Below are positions 23,470-36,262 of a stretch of DNA of 64,000 bases, piece by piece. The position numbers and the translations under genes are program-made. Source of the stretch: Rhipidocladum racemiflorum (Eukaryota; Streptophyta; Magnoliopsida; Poales; Poaceae); NCBI GenBank assembly GCA_036346355.1, contig CM070592.1:38156193-38220192 (forward strand). Reading direction: 5' to 3'. Position 1 is the stretch's first letter. Each line of letters opens with the position of its first letter. The notes beneath the pieces are model-generated. The model was given only the letters and a program-made list of their open reading frames with translations, did no database searches and was not told the DNA's origin.

Positions 23470-23775
23470 CTAGCAGCTTTCCACCACGCTGTCAGGAAAT
23501 CGTACCAATTCAACGTCATCTTCGGTGTCGTCTTCCTGCAAATGAAAATGGTATTTAAGATAGACACAATATTTATAAAAACTAAATGAAAGATTGAAAG
23601 AGGACACACATACCACTATCATTGGAGGTTTATTGTCATTTTTTGATCCTCGTATGAAGCTAGAAGCACACACTAATGCCTCAACCATTAATGGGCGCAA
23701 AGCACTACGGTAATCATCAAGAACTCTACCTCTAGTACAGAAAGTGGACTCTGATGAGACACTGGTATGCATCAT
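23470..23775 (-). pseudogene. hAT transposase C-terminal fragment, two exons
   Basis: The minus strand shows S-E-S-T-F-C-T-R-G-R-V-L-D-D-Y-R-S followed by L-x-P-x-M-V-E-A-L-V-C, the end of the dimerisation domain of RICESLEEPER-type BED-zinc-finger hAT transposases. Exon 1 ends with a GT donor near 23612. A second short acidic exon (E-D-D-T-E-D-D-V) follows a CAG acceptor near 23536 and ends at TAG 23470-23472. The rest of the transposase is absent, so this is a relic. It may belong with the hAT terminus at 22342. Confidence 0.75.
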
Positions 23776-24339
23776 ATAAGTTCATTGGTAGGAAGACCAT
23801 ACGAGTTTCCTTGGAAGAGCATATATCTGCCCTTCCTTCCTCACCATGAGGAGACACTAAAATGTCATGAAAAATCAAATTTCTAATTACTATAAAAGAA
23901 TGATATATATTTCTTTTCCCCACTGACTTAAAAGGTATGAACAAAATGAAAGAGTAAGAACCAGCAAAATAAATCACTCAACAGGCATGTTGTGGTTCTC
24001 CAATCTCATTTAAAAAAGGGAACAAATGAAGCCCCCTAATATTACAAAAAATTGAATGGAGCCCTACTTTTATGCATCTCAATTAACAGAGGGAACATAT
24101 TTTGTCATTTAGCAGCTCACATTGTCGACCAAGATAAATAATTGCTAAAACCATGATACTTCATATAATAGGATATGCTATACAGAATCATAGAACAGGT
24201 GGAGGCTTCAGATTTCATGATATGCCATTAGAACAAGTGGATACTTTGAATTTTTAGAACTTCCGATTTCATGTTGCTTGACATTCTTTACAGCTCATGG
24301 TACTAATGTTCCAACTCAACAGCCTAGCTGCAGCTAAGC
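23776..24339. other. Intergenic, no feature supported
   Basis: AT-rich sequence between the transposase relic and the LTR. It may hold more of the decayed hAT element, but no domain or terminal repeat is visible. Confidence 0.35.
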
Positions 24340-26690
24340 TGTGAAGACCCTCCCTTTTACAGCATAATGTACTGTAAAAGAAAGGTTCTAATGCGCTTTC
24401 TGTGCTAGTCCCTGGATCAGTAGCTAGCACGCACATACAAATGGAAATCACAACCATGCAATTTATTATTGCGAAAGCTATAATCTTACAAGTTAAACAA
24501 ATTTACAGCGAAAGAAATAGATGTCTTGTAGTATGCCCATCCAATCCCTCAGGCAACTGACAAGGTATAATCCCTAGATAAAAATCATCGTCATTAACCC
24601 GTAACCTGCGTCAAGTACGATCCGTCGGGATGTTCACCTAAAAACAACAACGATAGCAAGGGTGAGTACGTTGCGTACTCAGCAAGACTTACAGTGTTTG
24701 CAAAACTTGAAATACATGCAAGCTGAATAGAAAGTGGGTTTCTACGGTTGTTTTGCAGAAAGCTAAATTGAATTGTAAATACTGAATAATAGATTGAAAG
24801 CGAAATTGAATAAAAAGCAATTTAACAGGTATATAAAATAATGAACTGGTGAATGAATACAAAACATCTCACCATTCCTCCATGAATGTGAGAATCAATA
24901 TAACCAATGCCAATACATGGCATAAAACCATTGTCAGCACGTGTCAAGAATTTATCTTAACTGCCAACACAAGGCACAACAGCTGAACTCAATCTTGCCA
25001 ACGAATGTCAAGCATTAAGTCATCTGTAGGGTAACTTCTATTATCAAAATATTTATTTCTTTCCATTTATATGGAAACTTCAAAAACATCTAACTACTAC
25101 AAGTTCACCAAGTGCTCATAACCGAGAGCGTGGCTAATCGATTAGTTTTTACTCTGCAGAGTTGTACAGCTTTACCCACAAGATATGTTCTCCCCTTGTG
25201 CAACGCGTATTTGACACACTTCCTTCGGTGTGCCTGCAGGGAGTTCATAACGGAACCATTCAATTATTCAAACCTAACTTTGCACCAGCCCAGTGACGTT
25301 ACCCTTTGCTATGGCGGTAGAAACAACGCATGCACCCAAGGCATAACACATCTCATTCACACGGCAGTATATCCCTGCCAAACCATTTCTCCCCATAGCA
25401 AAGCGTACACCGTTGCATTGGTATGTGTTTGACCCACACCTCTATGTGGACACCCCTACGAGCAGCTTAAATCCAGAAGCCCGTGCTACTACGGCCTTCC
25501 AATGTGCAAAGCTAGTTCGACATAATTTAATAAGTTAAGGCTGTCCCATTCCAGCAGTTGTGGTTGCACAGTATTTCTTGGATCATACAACACTAAGTTC
25601 GGTCCTTAATCTGACTCGGGCGATAATATCCCCTATCTACGTGCAAGTATATCCTCGCACATCCGGCTATTGCCAATAACCGCCCGCGTCCAAATCATAG
25701 TTTTATTTTCATTTTTACCAACATATCGGTATCCTTTATTGCAATATCCGACCTTTTTAAATCATGTGAACACTTAAGTTAACCATTCTAAGCACAACTA
25801 AGCATGTGTCATTATAAAGCGATTATACCCATTTTTCATGTTCATGTGTCATTCTATAAGCTAGGGTTTCAATGGATCACATTGCAAAGTTAAGGAAATC
25901 CACCATGAAGGGTCTAACTACTGTATCCCACAAAATAACATGGTAGAATGTACAACATGCATGAAAAACAGTTATGAAAACATTTATGAAAACTGGGATC
26001 GATATGTTCAAGGGGGTGCTTGCCTTGCTAGTCATTGTTTATGATGAAATTGGAATCGCAGCCTGAAGTATTCAGAGTTGTCGTCGAGAACTCGTTCGGA
26101 CTCGTTTAATGGTAGCGTCGGTTACGTCAAGTGCTACTCGCCATACTGCGATACATAGCAAAAGATAAATTCCAATAAGGGCAAAAAGAATACAGATAGA
26201 AAAACCAAATATAAATCCATCACATAAAACAGGAGTGATTTAGAGTTAGAGTTGTTATGATTTTATACGTACGCGTTATATTCCATCTTTTCATTTATAT
26301 TTCTTACTAACGGTCTAGTCTACACCGTTACTCACTTTTTACGAATTGATTATTTTTATTTTATGAATTCAAGAAGCTAAGATTGTTTAATTTAATAGAA
26401 TTAAGACATTGATTAAAGTGCTACTGTTTGCCAGTACCAACTTTTAAGTATTAAGATAGCGTTTACCGGATTAGGGTTACTGGCCAAATCTACATGGTTT
26501 TTGGATGATTCTTACGATATAAGTATTTTAGTCAAAGGCCATACTATGCTTAACTATTCACAACATGCACGACTGATGATCATAACACTTAGGGCTTTTG
26601 CTCTAATAGGATTCAGATGCAAAGCAATATATAAATTAAATGTCTTTTTTTAATATGGTAGTCTGTATACTAAAGAGTGATTCTAGGCCA
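24340..26690 (-). mobile_element. Long LTR, copy 2, inverted relative to copy 1
   Basis: On the minus strand this ends GGTCTTCACA at 24340, matching the GGATCTTCACA end of copy 1. It shares landmarks along its length: the GGACTAGCACAG end part, the CTGAGTACG...CGTACTCA hairpin near 24662, and the GCAAGCACC-type region near 26015. No primer site follows its 3' end, so it is a solo or truncated LTR. The 5' limit is approximate. Confidence 0.75.
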
Positions 26691-27225
26691 TTCTTCTTAA
26701 TATAGCTACCAGGTCCGTCGCCGCCGCCGCCAGTAGGGCCTTTGCCGCCCTGGCCGAAGCGCGAGAAATCACCGTCGGCCCGGGCATGGGGGTGTACGCG
26801 GTGGCGTAAGGTTCTGCGGCCACGGTCGCAAAAAGCACACAGTGGCAAGAGGCAGGTAGAAAACTCCCCGACTCTTCATTGTTTACCACACTGTAATAAA
26901 GATCTTGATATTTCAACTGCTGCAATAATGTTCCCCCGTTGATGAAATGCCACTGATAGAGCTATGTTGAGCTTTCTAAATCGTGACTTAGAAGATGGAT
27001 CGATGAAACACTGGAACAACACAATAGAAAGCAGACAGTAGCACTTAGGTAGAAAAGGTCCCGTTAATTGTCCGGGAGACGTAAGTGCAGGGTACATATG
27101 TGTTACAGATGCAGCGGAACAAGGAGTGGAGACTAGTTCAGCTTCAGGAGATCAGAGGAGGTCGCGTTGCAGAGAGGCATGACCGGGAATAGTATGTACC
27201 GACAAAATGAATGTAACTAATAGTT
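26691..27225. other. Junction region, partly GC-rich, unassigned
   Basis: A GC-rich block with GCC repeats lies at 26710-26850, then mixed sequence with TGTTTACCACACTG near 26879. It could be a fragment of an LTR or of a captured exon. I cannot assign it. Confidence 0.3.
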
Positions 27226-27374
27226 ACTGAAGGTTTAACCAAAGGGAAAAGGGTAATAGTGCATTAAGAGTTGGGGTGGGGACCAAACTTTATCAGAAGT
27301 ACAAGTAGCGTGTAACATTATGAGTTAATTCCTGTAAAATCCCGACGCAACTGACGAAGTTCATCACGGCTCCC

Positions 27375-27695
27375 ATGAAGCCTTCCGTTCAGACGCAGAT
27401 CGTCTTGGAGGCGATGGGTTTGATAGTGGATAGATCGGAGGATCACCTGGCGCGCATTCGGGAGAGCTTTGATCTCCTATTCGCACGGATTGAGGCGATG
27501 GACGTCACGCAACAGCAACTTGTGGCGCGGACTGAGATCACAGCCAGGGCGGTGGAGCAAAATACCAAGGATCAACAGTTGATGGCGAAGCAGTTGGAGG
27601 CGACAGGCCAGGCTGTGGTGAGGTTATCGGTGGAAAGGGTGATGGAGTTCAGTAAGGGTGGAGATGGTTCGGCGATGGCGAAGGCGGTGTACTGA
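27375..27695 (+). pseudogene. gag N-terminal part
   Basis: A 106-codon open frame with helical heptad character (E-A-M-D-V-T-Q-Q-Q-L) resembles the N-terminal helical part of gypsy Gag proteins. It stops 430 bp before the conserved Gag core resumes, so the frame is already broken or a spacer has been rearranged. Confidence 0.55.
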
Positions 27696-28124
27696 CAGGA
27701 TCGCTGAGAGGAGGAGGACAACTAGTAGCAAATCGGCGGCCAGAATAACGATTCGTCGACTTCACTTAAGCAGGACCAACGACGGGGATTGATCATATCG
27801 AAAGAAGAAGACATCAGACGGCCAAATGACAACTACAGGGGAGATCGACAATTTACCCTGCTTGTTGACCGCCTGAAGGACTGTTATTTTACTCTGTTGT
27901 TTACTTTTAAACTTTTCAGTTAAACGAACGCTGTAATTTCGAACGGGTATAAGACCTGTATTCACGAGAAGGAAAGCAGAATATTCAGCATATCTTCTTC
28001 TTACTTTAGTTGGTAGCTTGCTACTTTTCTGTTAGCTCTATCGCTTGGCACGTTCTTGGCGTTTCGTGTTGATCCAGATTGTTCTTCATACTGAATCGGA
28101 CTAGGATCACTTTGGGATCCTGTC

Positions 28125-28505
28125 ATGTACACACCAGAGCCGCCGGATCTATGGAGAAGAACAGAAGAACCTGCAGCATCGTTGTCAACCCGGAGTGCGA
28201 CCGGGGTGCCTTTGGGAGTTCCAGGTTCACATGGTTGCCAACCAAGGGAGATGGGAGGAACGACGAGAAATGTTATGCCCAAGATCACGTTTCCTAGTTT
28301 TGATGGGGAAAGACCGAGGATATGGAAGAGCAAATGTCTGGATTATTTTAGGATTTTCAACATCCCAGAGACTCTATGGGTGACGGCTGCCACGATGCAC
28401 CTGGAGGGCAAAGCTGCACAGTGGTGGCAAGTTTACAAGGCTCGACACGATGTGGAAGACTGGGATCAATTCATTCAGGCAGTGGAAGGGAAGTTCGGAG
28501 CCTTT
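28125..28505 (+). pseudogene. gag core, cut by LINE tail
   Basis: The frame shows the retrotransposon Gag signature: I-T-F-P-S-F-D-G, then L-E-G-K-A-A-Q-W-W near 28403-28429 and W-D-Q-F. It runs to the duplicated GGAGCCTTT at 28497-28505, where the 145-bp insertion shifts the frame by one and adds stops. Confidence 0.8.
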
Positions 28506-28650
28506 TTTTTTAAATAGCGGCAGGAGCTCTGCCAATGCATTAAGAGGAAAAGAGCTTAAACAACAGTTATTGGGGAATCCGGACAGACCCGGCTACCCCA
28601 AAGGCAAAATCAAAACAGAACACAACCACCGTAGCATGAACACAACCACC
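28506..28650 (-). mobile_element. LINE 3' tail inserted in gag, with TSD
   Basis: The body starts with T's (the poly-A tail on the minus strand), then AAATAGCGGCAGGAGCTC, a 3'-end motif of grass LINEs. It is flanked by GGAGCCTTT at 28497-28505 and 28651-28659, a 9-bp TSD (10 if the preceding C is counted). It is a severely 5'-truncated insertion. Confidence 0.8.
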
Positions 28651-30837
28651 GGAGCCTTTGATCACAGGAGGCTGATGGAAGAATTGGTTGGAATTAGACA
28701 GACGGGAACCGTGACCGAGTACAAAAATCAATTCGATGAGTTGATGTTTGAGATTTCCATGCACAATCCCTTTTACGGAGAAGAGCTCTTTATATCACAG
28801 TTCATTAAGGGATTGAAGCCAGAATTAAGGGGAGTAGTGCAGAGCTTGGTTCCAGATACTATCGACCGAGCAGCACACCTTGCAAAAGTTCAGCAAGAAG
28901 TGGTAGATCGCCACAAAGGGTGGAAGTATAAAGTGACAGGAATTAACAAGACTGAGGTTCCTCAGGGGAATTTGAAGATTGGATCTGGGGAGTTGTGGAA
29001 GGCAAGGCAAGTCAAAGAATACCGTCAAGCTAACGGACTATGCTATCAATGTGGAGAGCGTTATGAACCGAACCATCATTTGCAATGCAAGAAGAAAAAT
29101 CAAGCTCAGTTGCAGGCCATCCGCATTGAAGAGTCGAAAGAGATGTTATCTGATGAAGTGCTGGATATGTTGGAATTGTCGGAGATTGAACCTGAAGAAG
29201 CTTGCAATGTGTCAGTGAATGCCATGTCAGGCTCGGAGGAGGAAGGAACTTTGCGTATCTTGGCTTTAGTAAGAAATCAAATAATGTTGATACTGTTGGA
29301 TTCGGGCAGTACTCACAGCTTCGTGAACGCCGGCTTTCTACAGAAGATTGGTTGTGTTTCTCAACCAGCCGAACCTGTGGATGTGAAGATCGCAAATGGT
29401 GATAAAATGGTTTGTAATCGATGGGTTCCAAACTTGGAATGGTGGACTCAGGGTTACACTTTTCGAACTAATTTGAGGGTGTTGGAATTAGGGGCTTATG
29501 ATGTGATTTTGGGAATGGACTGGCTGAATTCACATAGTCCGATGATTTGTAATTGGAAAGACAAAACAGTGGAGTTTGAGTACATGGGCAAACGAATTCA
29601 TTTGCAAGGGGTTAAAGAAACAAAGAGAACTGTGGTTCAGTCCTTAACAGCGGAGCAGTGGCATAAGTGGAGTAAGGGCAATGATATTTGGGCATTGGCG
29701 GTGATTGAACAGGAAGAAATGGATAAAGAGGAAACAGTACCACCAGTGGTAACCGAACTGTTGAATGAATATCACGAAGTGTTCCATGAACCGAAGGGTT
29801 TGCCACCTCGAAGGAGATATGACCATGCAATACCATTAATGCCTGGTGAAGTTCCGGTTAACTCAAGACCACATCGATACTCTCCAATGCATAAAGACGA
29901 GATAGAAAGGCAAGTGACGCAGATGCTGTCATCCGAAGTAATTGTACCGAGTATGAGTCCTTTCGCGTCTCCGGTTTTGTTAGTTCAAAAGAAAGATGGC
30001 TCATGGAGATTTTGTGTGGATTACCGGCGATTGAACGACCTAACCATTAAGAATAAGTTTCCAATGCCGATGATCGAGGAGCTATTGGATGAATTAGCGG
30101 GAACCAAGTTCTTTTCCAAGTTGAACTTGAGATCCGGGTATCACCAAATCTGTATGGAAGAGAAGGATGAATTCAAAACCGCTTTTAAGACCCATCATGG
30201 CCATTACCCATTCAAGGTGATGCCATTCGGACTCACAAACGCGCCTGCAACGTTTCAGTGTGTGATGAACTCGGTTCTAGCACCTTACCTCAGAAAATTT
30301 GTTCTGGTTTTCATCGATGACATTTTGGTGTATAGCCCGAACCTTGACTCTCATGTGGAGCATTTGAGGATTGTGCTGCAAACATTGAAAGCCCAATAGT
30401 TTTTTGTTAAGAGGTCAAAATGTTCGTTTGCCCAGAACCAATTGGAATACTTGGGTCACGTCATATCAGATCGTGGAGTGGCTACCGATCCGAAGAAGAC
30501 TCAAGTTATGTTGGAATGGCCTAAAGCACGAACAGTGACAGAATTGCGCGGGTTTTTGGGGTTGACTAGATACTATAGGAAATTTGTGAAGGGATATGGA
30601 GTATTGGCGAAGTCTTTGACAAACTTACTGAAGAAAAAGTCTTTTGATTGGAATGAGCAAGCTGATTTGGCCTTTATGCAGCTTAAGGAAGCTATGTCCT
30701 CCACTCCGGTACTGAGATTACCAGATTTTGAGCAACCATTTGAGGTGGAAACAGATGCTTGTGATTCAGGTGTTGGAGCAGTGCTGTTACAGAAGGGACA
30801 ACCGGTTGCTTTCTTCAGCAAAGCCCTTGGGCCGGTC
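28651..30837 (+). pseudogene. gag end, protease and RT of gypsy element
   Basis: After the LINE tail the frame continues with the rest of Gag, a CCHC-type knuckle (C-Y-Q-C...H-x3-C, about 29041-29088), aspartic protease L-L-D-S-G-S-T (about 29290-29312), RT motifs V-D-Y-R-R-L-N and F-I-D-D-I-L-V-Y (about 30310-30335), and the start of RNase H. An in-frame TAG lies at 30397-30399. The reading frame is otherwise intact up to the insertion at 30838. Confidence 0.88.
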
Positions 30838-32299
30838 TGTGGCGACCCGTATAATTAACCCTAGATAATGACCGAGTGTTGCCATTAATCTTGAGTTAAT
30901 CATACTGATCTGGGCATATTTAATTAATAAACCATCGAGTAAGCCCGACGTGAATATTAATTAATACACCATTTCAAAGTGTTGCAACAGAAACAATAAT
31001 TAGAGACTGAAATGGAAACTTTATTACCTTTCCATTGCCACGCAGGCTATATGTTCTTTGTTGTAATTATACATACAATCCATGTACAATAAGGTCAAAT
31101 ACATGGATCCTCATTACCCGGAAACTATCATCAGCTACTACATTCATCTGGAATCCATATTCTGATTAGTTGCTTGTCCACCAAATCCAACATCTAGCAA
31201 AGGGAGAGTTATAAACGGTGAGTACAAAGATGTACTCAGCAAGCGATAATAGTAACATAATCATAATGAGTTTTATCCACCGGAGCTCTTACCAACTCCA
31301 AATCAAAACGGTTTTATAAACCGGAACTCTCTAGTTCCAAACAAACTAGATTTTATCACAGGAACTCTCCAATTCCATTCCTCAATCACAGCTCAAATCC
31401 ATTTATCCAAAATAGGTTTTATTAAGAAAATCTTGGGCATTGTTATTTGCAAAACTTCTACTAACACCCGTATTCAATGTTCCGTAGCCTCCAGTCCAGG
31501 AGACAGGCATGAATTCATGGTTTATACCCTGCGCAGGTTTGTATCACTTTCCCCATAGTGAACTTAACCGAAGTTAAGAACCCAGAACGTTTATCACTAT
31601 TTTGGTGTTGAATCTCCAACCCTGGTCCCATATCCAGTTGTACTCTAATTTGAGACTGGAGTCAGACAACCTACGCTGGTTGACATTTTGTTACCCTACG
31701 CTGGATAACAATATACCATCTCAAGTAGAGTTACACATATACCCTGGAATGGCCAGTTGATCTCCTTGCTCCAGAGATACTCATGGCTTTAAATATAGCG
31801 TCGTCCAATTGGCTTCCCGCCCTCTGGGCCTACCGGCATACCCAGAGGATCGCCCCTTAATACATACCCAATGTGGAGGATTCAAACACCATCATAGGAC
31901 AACCTTTCCTGGTTGTTTCCACACACTACGGCTGACACTGATAATACGGTTCTTTACCCGAGTGTAGTTGTTTCAACCTTATATCATATCCATATGTAGA
32001 GGGCCCCGCCGTCAATGCTCAATCATGGCACCCTCTACCCACCATTTACTAACTCACCCCGACTCCCTGTCGGCTGAGTCCAAATCACAATCCGACTGCA
32101 TTCCCAGTCGATTCCACAATTGATTTCATTTTTGCAATTAGATAGATTTTTCCATGCACCAATGCATTTCAAAATTCTTTTATAAACTTCCATGAAATTC
32201 ATTTCATAAATATGAGCAAGGAATGCTTGCCTGGATTCTGGTGGAATATACGTCCTCACACGATTGCAGAAGATAATCTGCCAGATATAAACTGATTTT

Positions 32300-35199
32300 C
32301 CTGAAATTAGAAAATAATATAATTTAGATAGTTAATAAGTTTTTATATGATTTGGGTGTCCAACCCCTTTCTTTAAATTTATTGAATTAATGTATGTTTA
32401 ATGAGTATTTTATCTTGGAGGTTCCTTAGATTAGCATATTTTGATTAGACATATTTTAATATGAGATAATTGACTTATCTCAGTTTAGCTTGGTGTTTAT
32501 TGGGTTTAAATTATACTTTAGCCTAGTTAGGATTTAACTGCTTTGATCAATATGATAATGCTATAACTAGCAATTTCTTAACTTCTTTTATCGGATCTAG
32601 TTTATTCTCCTTCACTTGATTTATTTTATTTCCTTAAATAATCATAATACTGCCTTAAATAATCATAATACTGCTAAGTCAATTATGATTGATTTATTAA
32701 GTAATTTCTGAAATTAGACTCTTGTTTGAGTTGTTGTAGGTTGTACTTGTCGGCTTTATTTTATCTTCTTGAATTGTTTAAATAAAGGTAGTTGCTGCTG
32801 CCTATTTTAGTTAACATTTCGGTGCTGCCTTGTTTATATGCTATTTCTTTTAAATTGGCTTTGTCCTGAACACCATTGCTTCCAGCCACTATCATCTCAT
32901 ACAATGTATCGCTTTCCCTGTTGTGCTAAAAAAACTCTACATTATATGATTTCGCGTTTAATAAAATTAGATTTAAAAAATTTACAATATTACTTATTCA
33001 GCAAATTTGCTTACATTTACTGCCTTACCAAAAACTGACTTGGTTCTTCACCTATCCCCCCTAACTAAACAACTTATTCCTTTTCAGGTTACTACCTGCA
33101 TTGCAAGTTAGCTATTGGAAAAGCCATGCAGTTCCTACTCTGTAAACTTTCGGTTAGACTCCTATCCCAACAATTTGCTTTTAACACATTACGATATCAT
33201 CGGATATTTCAAGCTACGTGATATCTATCTAAAATGGTGCCCTTTCATATGCTCTCTTTAGTACACTACCCCTTTTACTTGATTAATCCAATATGTTGCC
33301 ATGTTTACGACACGATAATACTGAGTCCTACAACAATGTGCCTCGGTATAATTAAATGGAAACAACAACCAAGATTGCTTTACCGTAAATTAAAGTGTTG
33401 CCAAAACCGCTCCCCACACAGACAAGAAATCAAGCATGTAACCCGATACTTTAGCGATGATTATTAACCATTAACATAGCTTTCTGCCGTTCGCATCTTT
33501 CTTAATAACAATAACTTTTTCGCACATTGAACCTATCCATATCAAACGTTACTAGAACTATTTCTGCGCCTATGCTACCAATATCATACATTATATTTGC
33601 TTTTTCTCGCCTCGTGGCCCTTAGTGAAACTAGATCTTATACTTTATTGTTGTTGTGTACCTCTCTAGCTGCCCACAAAACACCGCTACATTATAAATTG
33701 ATACCTTACAGATCTAACAGAATCGTAGAAAACTTCATCACCTTACCTATACTGTTTATGCATTACTGCACTTCTACGCATAGTCATTCCCTACCCTCTA
33801 CAAATGAGGCAAATTTATATTACTGATCGACTTTCTACAACTGCGCAATTTGCGGATTTGTAAAAACATATATAACATTTCGTTATTAATCGATTCTACA
33901 ACTGCGCGACTAGCTGCCAGGTTTGCAAAAACATAGATAACATTTCGTTATTAGTACTATCTATCTGAATAACACCGCAATGCCTTAATAAAATGCTATA
34001 GCTTACCACTCTGACCTTTTTACTTTCTAATTTCATTGCATTCTAAATAAAAATAGACTATTAATATTATCTATCTAACTCGACACAAAGAATGCCTTAG
34101 TAGAACATTATACCTTACCACTTCGACCTCTTTGCTTTCTAATTTCATTGCATTCTAAATAAAAACAGCTTAAAGATATGACCCGTTCTACATTTTAATA
34201 CGTCCAAAACTGAAGATATTGATTGAAGATAACCATCAAATGTATTACGCTAAAACAAACTATATAGTATGACAAAGACTGTTTGCTTCTCTTAAACATT
34301 CTATGCTGTTGTTATCCATGCCTCTTGCACTGTAATCTCGGTACCTTACCTATTGTTATTGATCAATAATTAATGTTGTCTTTTCTTTAGCTCAATTTAA
34401 TTTGGTGTACATAGGTCGTTTATTTAAATTTGATCCATGTATTGATTTATCGTCTTTTTGATCTGGCGTATTATAATTCTAACACTACAACCCACCGTAT
34501 TTTAAATTAGGGTATTGTATTTCGGCGTATTACAATTTAGCATATTTTAATTGATGCATCGTCCTAATGATGATCATCCATTTTTTTTAATTTATTATAA
34601 TGGTTACTAATAATATTTAGATTTCCCAGAGGTTTTCTACTTGGTTTAGGTCTTATTTTGATCTCGGCTAAATGCAAATTGTACAATTTATATAAATTGA
34701 TTTGTGTAGCTATTAATAGGATCAACCTCTTTTACTTGAGGTATTATTCCTCCTAATTGATTTATTATGGTGACTATTGATATTGTTTACTTTATTTACC
34801 CAGATGCAGATTAGCCGTCCAATTGGAATTAAGTGTTACAATTATCTGATTACCATATTAAGTGTTTGACGATTTTTAAGTCTTATACGATTTTATTTAG
34901 TTGTGTTTTATTTAATTTCGAATGCCCGAATAAGTTTAAAATTTTATTCAATTATCTGAATTGATTTCGAAGGTTTCACCGAGGTTTAAATTTATATATT
35001 TGGGTGACATGTCCAATTTAATCATTTTCTTGTTTTTCTCTTTTCTTTTTTTCTTCTTTCTATTTTTATTTAATTTTCTTCTTCTATTTTATTCTCTTCT
35101 TTTATTTTCTATTTCTACTATTCTTTCCCCTTCCTATTTCTTTTTCTTATTTCCTTTTTCTCCTTTCCTTCTTTTCTTTTCTCCTCCTTACCGATTTGG
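32300..35199. other. Interior of the 7.65-kb insertion, AT-rich, non-coding
   Basis: No coding signal or sharp repeat is seen. Short near-repeats with AATTTCATTGCATTCTAAATAAA occur around 34030 and 34140. A pyrimidine-rich TTTC/TTCT low-complexity tract spans about 35030-35190. Short ORFs in this part are incidental. Confidence 0.5.
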
Positions 35200-35207
35200 C
35201 CTGTGGC

Positions 35208-36262
35208 TAGGGATGAAAACGGATCGGATAGTTTCCGACCGATCCGGATAATTTTCGGATACGGATTCTGTCGGATCGGATATTTGTCGGATAGTATCGG
35301 ATCGGATACGGATACGGATATTTTTTGTCGGATACGGATACGGATTCGGTAGCCCACTATCCGTCGGATACGGATACGGATTCGGATAATCCGGATAGTG
35401 ATGGATCGGATATCCGGATAGTGGGCTGGGCCAAGCTACTCTTTTGGCCCAAAAAGGTTACTAAATTTTAACTTGTTTTCTAATTTAATTAATCCATAAA
35501 TCAAGTTTCAATTATTAAAATTAGCAAACTAGCTCCAAAAATTATGAATTTTTTTGATAAAATTCCTAACATAGTCTATAATTTTCACAAAAATTATTTT
35601 TAAAATTTATTGTATTTTAAATTTTCTAAAAATTTAAAAAATGTTGTCTTTAATAGAAAAATATTTTAAATAAGTAGCTAAAATGCATAAAAACTCATAA
35701 AATACATAATTTATTATTTTAAACATAATTTAACAAATAATACAAATCTTGGGGTCATTAAATATAAGTGTTATATATGTTTTCTAGAGATATGGTAATT
35801 AAGTATTATCAAACTTTTTGTGTATTCTATATTTGTTTTCATTTGTATCTCTGAGCAAGGATCACCTTTATTTTGTGTTTTGATCTACATGTGTGATGGA
35901 TTAATCATATGTACGTGATGAACTAAGTCTTACATAATTTTGTTTGCAACATAGTATCTAACTATTGTCTAAGTGAATGAAAATGCTTATATTTATTCAA
36001 TTTTCAATAATGTTTTAATCAAATCAACTAGTTATGTGTTTTCATTGATTTTTTATGTACAATCTAAGGGATTATCATGTTCCGATAAATATTCGTAACC
36101 GTATCCGATTCGATTCGTATTCGATCCGTATCTGTATTCGACATTATCCGTATTCGTATTCGTATCCGGACTATCCGTATTCGTATCCGAATCCGAGAAA
36201 AAATATGAAAACAAATATGGTAGAGCCATTATCCGTCCGTATCCGATCCGTTTTCATCCCTA
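35208..36262. mobile_element. hAT element, non-autonomous, with perfect 8-bp TSD
   Basis: The ends are TAGGGATGAAAACGGATCGG and its inverse. The TSD is CCTGTGGC at 35200-35207 and 36263-36270, identical on both sides. Both subterminal regions (35215-35410 and 36080-36250) are arrays of CGGATA/GGATAC words in opposite orientation, probably transposase-binding repeats. The middle is AT-rich and encodes no transposase. Confidence 0.93.
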
